DNA of 64,000 bases from Pelecanus crispus. Its lineage: Eukaryota; Chordata; Aves; Pelecaniformes; Pelecanidae. The position numbers were made by a program, and so were the translations under genes. Of the stretch, positions 42,701-52,976 are shown in pieces (position 1 is the stretch's first letter; each line of letters opens with the position of its first letter). Under the pieces are notes generated by a model. It saw only the letters and a program-made list of their open reading frames with translations, was not told the DNA's origin and searched no databases. The stretch covers positions 7,116,501 through 7,180,500 of the forward strand of contig NC_134656.1 of assembly GCF_030463565.1 (NCBI RefSeq), given 5' to 3'.

Positions 42701-45700
42701 TAATAGTTAGGGTACTATTTCAAGTGTGTATCAGAGTCTGTTGACTCTGAAAACAGTTCCAAAATAAATTTTAAAGCGATACAAGAAACTACATTTTAAA
42801 ATTTAATCTTGTCCTTAACTTCCAGAGTGACTACCTGAACTCCCAGAAGGACTTCCACCAGAGATTCAATAACCACTATCCTGTCTCCAAACTCCCTCTA
42901 GCATCCTATTACACCAATAATAACTTCTTTGACAAGAGTCAACATCAAAAATTGGTAATGGTGCCTTTTTCAACCCCCCAAAAGCAAGGTTAAATAGATA
43001 CTATACACCGCTAGGTAATTCTTTTATTGCATCATTTCTAAAACCATAATTTTGGTCAAATAGCAGACTTCCAAACAAGCAGGCACCAAAGATGGCCCAT
43101 GCAAGAATCAGGAAGCCAGTTAGAACACAAGTTCCAAAACATTTAATCACACTGGGCCCCACCAAAATCTACAGACCACCAGAGATAAGCACTAATTTAC
43201 AATCTACAAGATCCCATCAAATACAAAGAGCACGTAGAAACAGTCTTGCTTGTTCTTTCAATTTCAGTAGTCTGTTGGAGAATTAAACACAACAATCGGT
43301 GAGAACATCCTATTCAAAAGTGCAAATTTTAAACTGACAATTTCTATGACACATACAATTCTTCCTGAAGAACAGGAAGCAGGAGGCACCCTGATCTTCA
43401 GGGCTTCTGCTACAGAACACGCATCACCAAACTCCGTTATCTGGAAGCAAAGTTGTTTTCCTTCCTGCTGACTGAAAGTCCTATCCTGCACATTTTAGTA
43501 TGTGACTTAGAACTGATAGTTTAAATTTTCTCTTCTTACTGTACAAAACCTCAAAAATATGGCTCAAACAAAATACAATTCAGTGTAAAAAGGTATTATA
43601 AATTTCATTTTTATTCATAAGTTGCTCTGTTTTAGAAAAAGCTCTTTTTCAACTCTTTTCAGTCTAAATAGTTAGAAGCTTCAAAATTTGTCCCAAGCAC
43701 TTGATCTATCAAGCTTGCTCTCCAACATAAACCACCACTAAAAAAATTCTCATTGCTCTTTCAAAAAATTTTTGGCCAGGGGGTTTTATATTTTGGCAAG
43801 ACAGTTCAAAGCATTTACTATTCAGGCAGTAAGAGACAACCTCTCTCTCCCCCAACACTGCTACAGTGTCTGACTGTTTGTTTGCCTTAGAGTTTTCACA
43901 TTTTAATGTTATTTTTTAACTTTAATCTTTCAGTATACTGCTACTTAAGATGGAAGTAAACTTGTCTTTCTTGCTTCACAACAGAGGTAATTCACTCAGA
44001 AAAAGTTCTCACACATTAATTACAGTTGCCTCACTAAAAGTCCTCCATCCATGACAGTTTCCTCTCACATTCTTGTGCCTTTCCCTAGTACCAATACAGT
44101 TCTGTTAACAATTCCAGTAAAAGCAGATAAATACATGTATTTAATATTGTCAGCTCTTCACGTAAAGTTTCTATTAAGGCAAAACATGTTTTTTTGAAAG
44201 AGAACTCTGGCAGAAAGACTGCTTCATCCTCCCTGTACCTAGACTCCATAAAGGCTTTCAAATCAAGTACTACAGCAAATACTGTTGAGATAAACTGAGG
44301 AATGCTGAATTCTTCATCTTGGGGTTTTTCATTTCCTTGAATTAGACAAATCTGCACATGCATTCAATTTTTTTCCTAAACACTTATTTTGTGATCTGCA
44401 TATCACTGGGCAAACAGGTCGCTCTATTTCTTGTAGGAGCTGCCAGAGAAAAAACTGAGAAGAAAACTGAGCAGTGAGACAACTGTCTGTGGGACTTCCC
44501 ACAAAGTGGTAAGCATTCCCATGAGCCAAGCCAGAAGGCCTGGAAAGGAAGCAACCCTCTGCTCTGAGCACAGGAAAGCAATTTTGTACAGTTTCATGAA
44601 GCACAACATTTTGCAATATACAACTTGTAGCATGTAAATATATGTTCATTACCTAGTTCAGATGATCTAGTTTAAAGTACATGAGTATGAAGGTGAGGAC
44701 TGCAGAACTGTTTTTCGGGCTGCTGGATATCTGTATTCCCTGGTGAGTGTTTTTACTGCATGATTACAGCATCTGTTCGACAAAGTCCTTTGGGAAACCG
44801 TTGCTGTTTACAATTTAGCAGACTATCAATACTGCTTTGTAGGCTCGTAGGTGAGATTAATGCACAAGAATAGCTTGTTTTGAAAGAGCTTTCTTGAATT
44901 TCATAGTGGGGAAGAGAGCTGCCACACAGCTCCTAGACTGACACTTCCCCAGTTTATATCCATGCTATAAACCTTGTCCCCTGGGACGAAGTGAAAACAC
45001 AGATTCTGCTAGCTGAAAAGAAAGACTGGCTACAGAGTGTAAACAAGCAAATACAGGATTATTCTTTCTGAACTACTCTCTGAAGTCACACAGCAATGCC
45101 TCCGCGCAGACAGACGTGGCAGGGTCACGCAGGGCCGGGCACCTGGGCACATACCGGCAGACAGACGGTGGCAAGGCCATGAAAGAAAATGCTGCAGCCC
45201 ACACGGATCCCATAGGTTGGATTTTGGTTGAAAAAAACCATATTGTCATTCTTATGATACAGCAGTTAGCACCAGTAGAAACATAGGTATGGAAATCTAC
45301 AACATTAAAACATTCTGCACTTCAGAAAGTTTTTGCATTTTGAAAGAACATGTACCAGAAGAAGATTCTATTTGTTAATAAACTATTCCTAATCCTAGTG
45401 TATGTACAATACACAACACTTCATCTTTTTTTTTTTTTTCCTTCTTCTTTAGTCCTGGTTCATTTTACTCTATGCCCCATTGCTGCATAAAGACAGAACG
45501 TGCTGAGGAAATGCTGCTAATTAACACCTTGGATATAAACAAACTGCTGGCTACTAGAAACCATGGCAACCAGCTCCCCATGATGCTATTTAGAAAAGTT
45601 CTTGTCCCTTCTTGATTCTGAATACAGAACTAGAACATTATCAGTATATACCCAAAATCTACTAAATCACTGTTCAACCTTAATCAAAGGAAACACAGAC

Positions 45701-48700
45701 TAAAACATGTTCTCCCTGCTGGTTACCATTGTCTTTGTACACCAAAATCCAATAATGAAAAGATGACAGACTAGATTATATTATATCCACTTCATTATTC
45801 CTGGAAGCATCCTTCTGAATATTGTGAAGAATTCAGGTGTATGTGAAAACAGTCACATGCAAATATGAGGCTATGATAAATACTGATTATTAAAAAAATC
45901 CAGAAAACATGTGGGATTCATTTAGTTTTTATAAGATTATCAGACTGGCCAAACCATGGACAAAACATCTCATTCCTTCACTTAATAATCAAGTTACATC
46001 CATCTATCAATGAAAATTTAGATGCAGACAGAAAACCTCATTAAAAATAAATTAGTATCTGCCAACAGGAAAGCAGAGCCATTAGGCCCAAACCAGTATT
46101 CTACGGAACAAAATTAGCACTGAATGCAGCAATATGAGGCTAAACCTAACTAACGATATTCCACATCACCTGCAACAACTTACCAAGAAAGTTTTTCCTT
46201 CACAGGTCTTGCTTAATAAAAATACACTGTATGCGTTATCAAACATCAGGGTGTTTGCTGAAAAATAACTCTGACTAAATGTGGCAACTATCACCACAAA
46301 TCTCACTGATAATAAAAGTAGTGATACGAAGAAACAGAGTATTTGCAACTTTTATCATTGTCCCTAGCTACAAAGAAACCTATGTAATGAGATCGAACCA
46401 GCACCGTAAAATGAAATGCAGTCAGTATTTTCTACAATAATCCATGTAATTGCTGAAAATTCTATGAAGAGTTGCCCAAAAAAAGACAACGGCAGATGTC
46501 CTTTAAAAATACAGGGATCAAAACAAAACCTGAAAATGTAATCAGTTTAAACACATAGAGCAGACACTGATAAACACAAACCACATGCATTCAGGAAAAA
46601 ACCCAAACCAAAACAAACACCCCAAACTAATCACCATTTTTAAAACTGAAATTCTAACCAAACATTTGAAAAAATGAGATTTCTGAAGTAGTTGTTGCAA
46701 AACCAAACTATAAGAACAAAACCATTAATTTTTAACAACTACTTAGAAACACATTTTTATTAAAAAAGGCCATACAGAATTCCTTCAGGCCATCATAAAA
46801 CAGAACTTTTACAAGCTCCATTTCAATTTGCATATTCAGATAAAAAACCCACTTTAGAATAGCGGATGTGAATGCAATTGTATATACACACACACGTTTA
46901 TATCTGTCTATCTGTGGGGGGTCATATATGACCCCACTGCTACTAAAGCTGAAGAAAAACTCACCTTGTGACAAACTTCTGATTTAATTTCTTTGAGAGC
47001 ACGTTCAGAGAACACACAGCCACAGTTTCTCAAGAAGCAAAACCTTCAAAGAAAAGAAGACAAGACACAGAACCATTTTTAAGAAACCCTGTGCGTAAAA
47101 GATATATCTGCAGTGCTGATTTAACACAGAAACAATACTGCAATGGGCTAGCAGGACACAGCTAACTTTTTACACAGCCTTGCAGCTAATCAAGGTATCA
47201 GCACCTTAATTAGGTACTTACTAATTTGCACAATGTACGAATTGAATGAAAAATATTGGGTACATTAAACCACAACAAGTATTTTGTTGTTTCATTCTCG
47301 GTATAATTCAGCATAGGTTTATGAAAATGTCTCATCTTAGCAAAACAGATGCTCTTGAGATGTTTTTGCACATTTGCTACAGGCTTCTCTGGAATCATCC
47401 CCACAATCTATTTTACTACAAAGTTATACCGTTTGAATGGTTCCACCTCCCACCAAGCTTATTGGTTTCACTTACTCTGACTCAAGCCCTCCAGCAACGC
47501 TGTCACAACGACCCTAGCCAGGGTCTGTTCTCCCATGTGTCTCCTGTCCACATGGAAGATTGCTTCACAGAGTCTTGCAAGAATTACACACGATTCATGT
47601 GATCTTTCCTGAGAACTACCATTAATCTTTTCCTCTCTATCACCCTCAACTGAATAAAAAAATACTAAGGTGGCTCTGGTAAAAATGGGTTTACTTTTCA
47701 GGTTCTCTGTTTACTTCCACCTGAATATCTCTTGGCTAATCACTCTCTGGAGGAAGAAATACTTCTCAACTATCAAAGCTGTGAACCCAGCCTCTTCTCA
47801 CTCATCAGGGTTAACACGCACAGAAAAAGAAACTGCTAATTTGCCCAAACCTGGATGCAAAGAAATGTCCTTCTTCAGCCCAATAAAAAATATAGGCTAT
47901 TGCAGGATTAGAATAGAGATACACTCCATCTCCATTCTGATCCTAACTTCATAGCCTTGCCAAGCTGGTGAAGAGGGCTTTAAACTAAAGTTGCTGGGGG
48001 AGGGGAACCTCAATCCATCCCACTCCTACCAGTTTGATGCCAGTGCCAGCAATAGCTGCCCAGAGCCTGGAGAAGGATCACAGATCAGCAGGAGAGCACC
48101 TGAAGAACAGCACAAAGGAATTCCACCCACTCCAGCCAGTAAGTCAGCTTCAGCAGGGGCCCAACTTAAATGCCTCTACGCAAACACACGCAGCATGGGG
48201 AATAAACAAGAGGAGTTAGAGACATGCGCACGCCTGCAGGGCCATGATCTTACTGGCATCATGGAGGCATGGTGGGATGGCTCCTATGACTGGAGTGTTG
48301 CAATGGAAGGACACAGGCTCTTTAGGAAGGACGGGCACAGGAGATGAGGAGGGAGTGTTGCCCTCTGTGTCAGTGACCAGCTGGAGCTCTGCCTGGGGAT
48401 GGGTGAAGGAGCCAACTGAGCGTTTATGGGTCAGGATTAAGGGGAGGGCAGGGACACGTGACATTATAGAGGAGGTCTGCTACAGGCCACCCAACCAGGA
48501 AGACCAAGTGGATGAGGCCCTCTATAGACAGATAGGAGCAGCCTCACGTTCACAAGCCCTGGTTGTCACGGGGGACTTCAACCACCCCAGTATCTGTTGG
48601 AGGGACAACACAGCAGGGCATAAGCAATCTGGGAGGTTCTTGGAATGCGTTGATGATAAATTCCTTCTCCAAGTTGACAGAGGAGCCAACAAGGAGAGGT

Positions 48701-51700
48701 GCTATGTTGGACCTTGTTCTCACCAACAAGGAGGGGCTGGTGAGGAATGTGAAGCTCAAGGGCAGCGTTGGCTGCAGTGACCATGAAATGGTGGAGTTCA
48801 AGATCCTTAGGGCACTGAGGAGGGCTCACAGGAAGCTCACTACCCTGGACTTCAGGAGAACAGACTGGCTTCTTCAGGGATCTGCTTGGTAGAGTACCAC
48901 GGGATAAAGCCTGGAGGGAAGAGGGACCCAAGAAAGCTGGTTAATGTTCAAGGATCACCTCCTCCAGGCTCAGGAGTGATGCATCCCAACAAAGAAGAAG
49001 TCAGGCAAAAATGCCAGGAGACCTGCATGGATGAACAAGGAGCTCCTGGAGAAACTCAAACACAAAAAGGAAGCCTACAGAGGGTAGAAGCAAGGACAGG
49101 TAGCCTGGGAGGAATACAGAGAAATTGTCTGAGCAGCCACGGATCAGGTTAGGAAAGCTAAAGCCCTGACAGAATTAAATCTGGCCAGGAATGTCAAGGG
49201 CAACAAGAAAAGTTTCTATAGGTACATGGGTAATAAAAGGAAGACTAGGGAAAACGTGGACCCTCTCTGGAAGGAAACAGGAGACCTGGTTACCTGGGGT
49301 ATTAAGAAGGCTCAATGACCTTTTTGCCTCAATCTTCACTGGCATGCGTTCAAGCCACAGCACCCAAGTAGCAGAAAGCAAAGGCAGGGACTGGGAGAAT
49401 GAACTGCCCACTGTAGGAGATCAGGTTCAAGACCATCCAAGCAACATGAAGGTGCACAAGTCCATGGGACCTGATGAGATGCATCCGCAGGTCCTGAGGG
49501 AAATGGTGGATGAAGTTGCTAAGCCACTATCCATCATATTTGAGAAGTCGTGGCAGGCCAGTGAAGTTCCCACTGACTGGAAAAGGGGAAACATGACCCC
49601 CTTTTTTAAAAAGGGAGAAAAGGAAGACCTGGGGAACTACAGGCCAGTCAGTCTCACCTCTGTGCCCAGCACCATCATGGAGCAGATCCTCCTGGAAACT
49701 ATGCTAAGGCATATAGAAAATAAGGAGGTGATTGGTGACAACCAACATGGCTTCACTAAGGGCAAATCGTGCCTGACAAATTTGGTGGCCTTCTACAATG
49801 GGGTTACAGCATGGGTGGATAACGGAAGAGCACCTGACATCATCTACCTGGACTTGTGCAAAGCATCGGACACTGTCCTGCATGACATCCTTGTCCCTAA
49901 ATTGGAGAGACATGGATTTGACGGATGGACCACTCAGTGGATAAGGAACTGGCTGGATGGTCACACTCGAAGAGTTGCGGTCAACGGCTCAATGTCGAAG
50001 TGGAGACCAGTGACGAGTGGCGTTCCTCAGGGGTCGGTATTGGGACTGGCACTGTTTAACATCTTTGTCGGCAACATGGAACAGTGGGATTGGGTGCACC
50101 CTCAGCAAGTTTGCCGACGACACCAAGCTATGTGGTGTGGTTGACACGCTGGAGGGAAGGGATGCCATCCAGAGGGACCTTGACAGGCTTGAGAGGTGGG
50201 CCCGTGCGAACCTCATGAAGTTCAGCAAGGCCAAGTGCAAGGTCCTGCACATGGCTCAGGGCAATCCCAAGCACAAATGCAGGCTGGGGGATGAAGGGAA
50301 TGAGAGCAGCCCTGAGGAGAAGGGCTTGGGGTGTTGGTTGATGAGAAGCTCAACATGACCTGGCAATGTGCGCTTGCAGCCCAGAAAGCCAACCGTATCC
50401 TGGGCTGCATCAAAAGCAGCGTGGCCAGCAGGTCGAGGGAGATGATTCTCCCCCTCTACTCTGCTCTGGTAAGACCTCACCTGGAGTACTGCATCCAGCT
50501 CTGGAGCCCCCAACGTAAGAAGGACATGGACAAGGACCATGGAACGAGTCCAGAGGAGGGCCATGAAGATGTTCAGAGGGCTGGAGCACCTCTGCTGCGA
50601 AGACAGGCTGAGAGGTTGGAACTAGATGATCTTTAAGGTCCTTTCCAACCCAAACCATTCTATGATTCTAACAGAGAGAGAGGCAGAATTGCTTGATGCT
50701 TGCCCATACCAGTCTCCTGTGGTTTAGTCCCCAAACAACTTTTAGTCACTTTTTCTCTCTGAACATTGCCCTCTATTCCTTTATTATACATATAAATTCA
50801 TTTGGGAAAGGGTTAACTTTTTATCTTTCCTCTTGAACATGAAATGAAAGGACACTTAGTCGTCTCCTGAACTCCCTCCTTCTGAAAGGAGGACAAATAT
50901 TTCCCACAAAGGCTTGAGTAAGTACATGAGTTGCAACATTACCGATTCAAACGTTTTTATCTGCTCTATATTCAGTTTAGCATAGTACTCACTTCTAAAA
51001 ACAGAATTCAGAAACTCACTGACCTATGTCTTCCATTCATTTCCAATCCCACCACAGGGCAAATAAAGCGTGCAGACTGGATGTCATCATATTTGTCACC
51101 TTTAATACTCTCTTTATCACCACTCCAAGCTGGATTATCTGCAAGGTTTAGTTCTGTTACATTCTGAAAAATAGAAACGCAAGCCTTCAGCTGTTTACTA
51201 ATGATTTTTGAGCCATGATAACATTCCCTAAGACTTTTTTCATTGTGGTTTGCTATTTTTAACACTTTTAGTATATAGCGAGAACAGAAGCAAACTGAAG
51301 TTTTGTAGCACGTTTTAACTTTCATGGCACTCTTTAACATGAGGCACAACCTGCTTACCTTAATGCTCTTGATATGTGATGCAGCTTCCATAGGAGTCTT
51401 ATCAGCTGACTTGTCCAACAAAAATTCAATGATGGCATCTTTATTATACAACCTGTAACATAACATTTTTAGTAGTCACAGATGATTCTCATAACATTCC
51501 TTTATTTATAAATTATTACCTTTTAATGTAGCAGTCTTTATGGAAACATTCATACCTGCCTAGCTCACAGGCTACAATTGGCCGACATAACTTCTCTTGA
51601 CTCAGAGCACAGTAATACCATCTTGCCACCAATTCAGCATTTTTGTCAACCTGAAGAACAAAAATACTCATTATTTTAAAACAGCTTTTATATTTGCAAA

Positions 51701-52896
51701 TTATTTAAACATAAAATCAAGTAACACTTGAATCATTAATCAAATTCCCAGGTATCTTACCAAACCTACTTTCTGCATTCAAAGCTATTCCGTAAAATAA
51801 CTTCAGCAAAACCTTTTAGCAAAATTCATGAGCAGTTTCAAGGGTCTGCCTCTATCTATTGAGCATGTTTCTGCATCCTGGGACTTGGGACCTGTCTTCC
51901 TAACTCTAACCCAGTTTTCTTATTTTTTGCCGCTTCCACCCGTCCCCTTCCCTCTTTATTCTTTTTTGTTCTTCACATGTTCTCCACTACGCTCTTCTCT
52001 CTAGTTCTACATCTCATCCCTGCTTGGGTTAACTACCAGTCCCACTCCCTGTAAGGAACAAGATAACAACAAAAGCAAATCCGGGGGTGTCAGGATGCTA
52101 CCTGAAGCTCCAGTCTAAAAAAAATAATTTTATGACATGTGAGGCCATAAAAGAAAGGCTGAGGTTCACAGCTACTCTAATAGTCAGGTTTGGGGAGGAA
52201 ATGGATTTTATTTACCTATTTTGTATCAGCAAGTGTAATTTGCCCAAGTTTTCTGCCACTCGCTGTGAGATTTTCCCCAATCTTCGTCCACCTATCCACA
52301 CATGTGATGCCACTGTATATCCATTACCCTAAAACATCCTAAAAAAGGGAGCCCAAGCAACATTCGGAATGCAAGCTGATGGAACGCGGAGATGGCCACG
52401 TTCAACATCACCAATGGTCTGGTCACGTTATTAAACAACCTACCAAAAGCGTTACCAGAAGATGCCGTGCCCCTAGATGAAGGAGGCCCCTAAGCCCCGC
52501 GCGTTCCGCAGAACGCCCAAAAGGACGTGTCCAGAAGGCAAGGGGGTCTCCACCGTAGCTGCCACTACCGCGGCTGGTGCAGTCGCCCTGAGGCGGCAGC
52601 CGCAGGCCGGCCGAGTGCCGCGCAGCTGGGCGCTCTCCCCCACGCTGCCAGCACCCGCAGTGCCGCGCCCGGCTCCCTGCGGGGCGGGCAGCGCCGACCC
52701 GGCCTCCGTGGGGCCGCTCTGCCCCCGCGCCGCGGGCCCGCGGCCCAGGCTCACAGAGCCGAGCCGAGCCGGCCCGGCAGCCCCCGGCCGCGCTCCCCGC
52801 CGCCGCCCCCACGCAGCCCCCTCCAACCTTCTCGACTTTGCGGGGCCCCTTCACCAGCTCATGCCGCTTGGGGATGGTGCCACCATCGCACCCCAT
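21558..52896 (-). CDS. RTF2: RTF2, replication termination factor 2 (9 coding exons)
   Basis: Complete coding sequence on the minus strand. Exons run 52896-52828, 51650-51556, 51452-51359, 51163-51024, 47043-46965, 28316-28203, 25070-25016, 24934-24842 and 21742-21558. They sum to 924 bp, giving 307 residues plus TGA; human RTF2 is 306. All junctions are GT-AG and keep phase. The N-terminus [18 protein letters not shown] is almost identical to human. A RING/U-box-like Rtf2 zinc region is visible, with Cys37 and Cys51, then Cys121, His132, Cys140, Cys142, Cys157 and Cys160. The tail is Lys/Ser-rich and ends with the conserved KRSIADSEE and [10 protein letters not shown] blocks. In vertebrates RTF2 is a nuclear replisome-associated protein that is cleared from stalled forks by DDI1/DDI2 and the proteasome. 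Intron 5 is 18.6 kb and contains GCNT7 on the opposite strand. Promoter: CpG island with ETS sites. Confidence 0.97.
21912..21939. promoter_or_regulatory. Tandem p53/p63-type half-sites
   Basis: An 18-bp unit is repeated twice. Each copy carries AAACATGTTC, an exact match to the p53-family half-site RRRCWWGYYY, at 21912-21921 and 21930-21939 with an 8-bp spacer. It lies in RTF2 intron 8, about 170 bp before the last exon. Function is unproven; a chance tandem duplication would give the same sequence. Confidence 0.35.
24113..24652 (+). mobile_element. Solo LTR, avian endogenous retrovirus (copy 1)
   Basis: A 540-bp element bounded by TGTCCTGG and ATGACA. It is clearly the same family as the element at 54327-54893: they share the GATAGAGTTAATTTTCTTCC start, the CATGCTCTGCCAGGTGCACA block, a purine-rich GGGGGGAGTTGGCC stretch, a TACATAAA promoter-like box and ATTAAACTGC near the 3' end. 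No retroviral gene lies beside it, so it is a recombined solo LTR. The flanks CCCTT and CCCCT could be a diverged 5-bp target-site duplication. A 27-bp internal stretch is inverted relative to the other copy. It is antisense to RTF2 and lies in intron 8. Confidence 0.9.
24842..24934 (-). CDS. RTF2: RTF2 coding exon 8
   Basis: Two bases complete Asp216, then residues 217-246 follow and one base is left over. The start [11 protein letters not shown] aligns with human APGPSKVKTGK; the rest is a poorly conserved linker. Acceptor CATAG|AT and donor TTCAG|GTTGG. An antisense solo LTR ends 189 bp downstream of the donor. Confidence 0.88.
25016..25070 (-). CDS. RTF2: RTF2 coding exon 7
   Basis: A 55-bp microexon encoding residues 198-215 ([18 protein letters not shown]) plus one base. 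It corresponds to the human Lys-rich KTKKPKAAES segment. Acceptor TTTCAG|A and donor GAAG|GTAATG. Confidence 0.9.
26946..26978. repeat. Short tandem repeat, 3 x 11 bp
   Basis: Three exact copies of AATTACAAAGT in RTF2 intron 6. Confidence 0.9.
27598..27620. repeat. Poly(A) run of 23
   Basis: Uninterrupted run of A in RTF2 intron 6. No gene-like sequence precedes it, so I do not read it as a retropseudogene tail. Confidence 0.9.
28203..28316 (-). CDS. RTF2: RTF2 coding exon 6
   Basis: Encodes residues 160-197 (38 codons), starting [15 protein letters not shown] and ending RRLKSKLEK. Cys160 pairs with Cys157 of exon 5 to form the last zinc-binding knuckle. Acceptor TTGAAG|T and donor AAG|GTAATC. 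Confidence 0.95.
29206..29264. repeat. A+T-rich TTA/TTTTA microsatellite
   Basis: Two near-identical units of the form T-run, AATTATTATTATTTTTAT, T-run in tandem, within RTF2 intron 5. Confidence 0.85.
30425..30699 (+). mobile_element. CR1 LINE 3' fragment
   Basis: A 5'-truncated CR1 copy. It starts at the conserved C-terminal coding part (translated GFKLKKNRF ... [10 protein letters not shown] ... [12 protein letters not shown]), runs through the short 3' UTR with GGTCCCTTCCAACCC, and ends in the ATTCTATG-type octamer repeats. It lies in RTF2 intron 5. Confidence 0.9.
37327..37382 (+). other. GCNT7: GCNT7 5' UTR part of the first coding exon
   Basis: A long pyrimidine tract ending CTTTTCCTTTCAG at 37326 makes an excellent splice acceptor. 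The GCNT7 ATG follows 57 bases after it. This implies at least one upstream non-coding exon, so the promoter lies further left. Confidence 0.6.
37383..38358 (+). CDS. GCNT7: GCNT7 coding exon 1
   Basis: Encodes residues 1-325 plus one base of Asp326. The frame stays open into the intron to 38426, but the protein match stops exactly at AACTG|GTAAGA, a strong donor. Confidence 0.95.
37383..39929 (+). CDS. GCNT7: GCNT7, GT14-family N-acetylglucosaminyltransferase-like (3 coding exons)
   Basis: Complete coding sequence: 37383-38358, 38830-38925 and 39703-39929, totalling 1299 bp (432 residues plus TGA); human GCNT7 is about 430. It is a type II membrane protein with a short cytosolic tail, one membrane segment at residues 10-27, a stem and a luminal Branch/GT14 catalytic domain. 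Conserved landmarks are [14 protein letters not shown] (46-59), [14 protein letters not shown] (113-126), [12 protein letters not shown] (138-149), [15 protein letters not shown] (202-216), [10 protein letters not shown] (278-287) and [13 protein letters not shown] (312-324). By analogy with C2GnT, Glu315 is the catalytic base. N-glycosylation sequons include NFS, NMT, NVS and NLT. Family members add beta-1,6-linked GlcNAc branches in the Golgi; the acceptor of GCNT7 is not established. The gene is nested antisense within RTF2 intron 5. Confidence 0.96.
38830..38925 (+). CDS. GCNT7: GCNT7 coding exon 2
   Basis: 96 bp between TTTTAAAG and AAAG|GTAAC. It completes Asp326 and encodes [20 protein letters not shown] through KGCKG. 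The match to the human [19 protein letters not shown] segment sets the frame; the 63-codon open frame over the same DNA is out of register. Confidence 0.93.
39703..39929 (+). CDS. GCNT7: GCNT7 coding exon 3 (last)
   Basis: Acceptor TTGTCTTTGCAG. It completes Gly358 and encodes residues 359-432: [47 protein letters not shown] and a C-terminus ending NMKLNV, followed by TGA. It matches the family's conserved C-terminal disulphide-bearing region. Confidence 0.95.
40058..40063 (+). terminator. GCNT7: GCNT7 poly(A) signal
   Basis: Exact AATAAA 129 bp after the stop codon, followed by a T-rich stretch. A second AATAAA lies at 40260-40265. Confidence 0.65.
40090..46960. other. RTF2 intron 5, upstream part
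   Basis: A+T-rich intronic DNA (relative to RTF2) with no exon, RNA gene or recognised transposon. A short G+C-richer patch lies at about 45.08-45.20 kb. T- and A-runs occur at 42088-42102 and 45427-45440. The other part of the intron (28.3-37.3 kb) is similar except for the CR1 fragment. Confidence 0.5.
46965..47043 (-). CDS. RTF2: RTF2 coding exon 5
   Basis: Too short for most open-frame searches. One base completes Arg133, then 26 codons encode [20 protein letters not shown] and SEVCHK (residues 134-159). Human has RCCGC where this bird has RNCGC, so only the second Cys of that doublet is kept. Acceptor GAAG|G and donor AAG|GTGAG, phase 0. Confidence 0.95.
47955..50671 (+). mobile_element. 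CR1 LINE, long but inactivated, internally deleted
   Basis: A 2.7-kb CR1 retroposon in RTF2 intron 4, antisense to RTF2. Translation recovers, in order, the APE-type endonuclease ([12 protein letters not shown]-like motif near 48190, [20 protein letters not shown] near 48480, [13 protein letters not shown] near 48570), then the reverse transcriptase ([12 protein letters not shown] near 49640, [11 protein letters not shown] near 49845, [11 protein letters not shown] near 50020, catalytic FADD near 50110), and the 3' end with TTCTATGATTCTA. The pieces fall in different frames (breaks near 48.3, 48.65, 48.9, 49.2, 50.1 and 50.3 kb), so it cannot encode a working protein. The region for the last part of ORF2 is missing; see findings. 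The 5' end is approximate. Confidence 0.93.
51024..51163 (-). CDS. RTF2: RTF2 coding exon 4
   Basis: Encodes residues 87-132 plus two bases of Arg133. It carries [13 protein letters not shown] and [15 protein letters not shown], with Cys121 and His132 of the zinc region. Donor ATAG|GTCAGTG. Confidence 0.95.
51359..51452 (-). CDS. RTF2: RTF2 coding exon 3
   Basis: The first base completes Arg55; 31 codons (residues 56-86) follow, [16 protein letters not shown] through AASHIKSIK. Acceptor CAG|G and donor AAG|GTAAG, ending in phase 0. Confidence 0.95.
51556..51650 (-). CDS. RTF2: RTF2 coding exon 2
   Basis: Acceptor TTCTTCAG and donor GGCAG|GTATG. Encodes residues 24-54 and the first two bases of Arg55, including Cys37, Cys45 and Cys51 and the motif RPIVACELG. 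It matches the vertebrate protein at the expected position. Confidence 0.95.
52828..52896 (-). CDS. RTF2: RTF2 coding exon 1
   Basis: Encodes residues 1-23, from ATG at 52896 to ...KVEK, ending in phase 0 before the donor GTTGG. The start is fixed by near-identity to the human N-terminus. The open frame continues upstream without a homologue, which reflects CpG-island composition. Confidence 0.95.
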
Positions 52897-52916
52897 CTCG
52901 CTCCCCGCAGCGCTAC

Positions 52917-52976
52917 GCTTCCGGCTCCGCTTCTCCCACAGGCTACACACTTCCGGCGGAGGGAAGCACTTCCGGC
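52917..52976 (-). promoter_or_regulatory. RTF2: Cluster of three ETS/GABPA motifs
   Basis: GCCGGAAGT on the minus strand at 52949-52957 and 52968-52976, plus GCCGGAAGC at 52917-52925, all 21-80 bp upstream of the RTF2 ATG. ETS sites at this position are common in promoters of constitutive replication and mitochondrial genes. Confidence 0.6.

Noticed and set aside
49191-50144. Reverse transcriptase frame as a functional gene
   Set aside because: Part of the CR1 element, broken by several frameshifts and lacking its C-terminal region.
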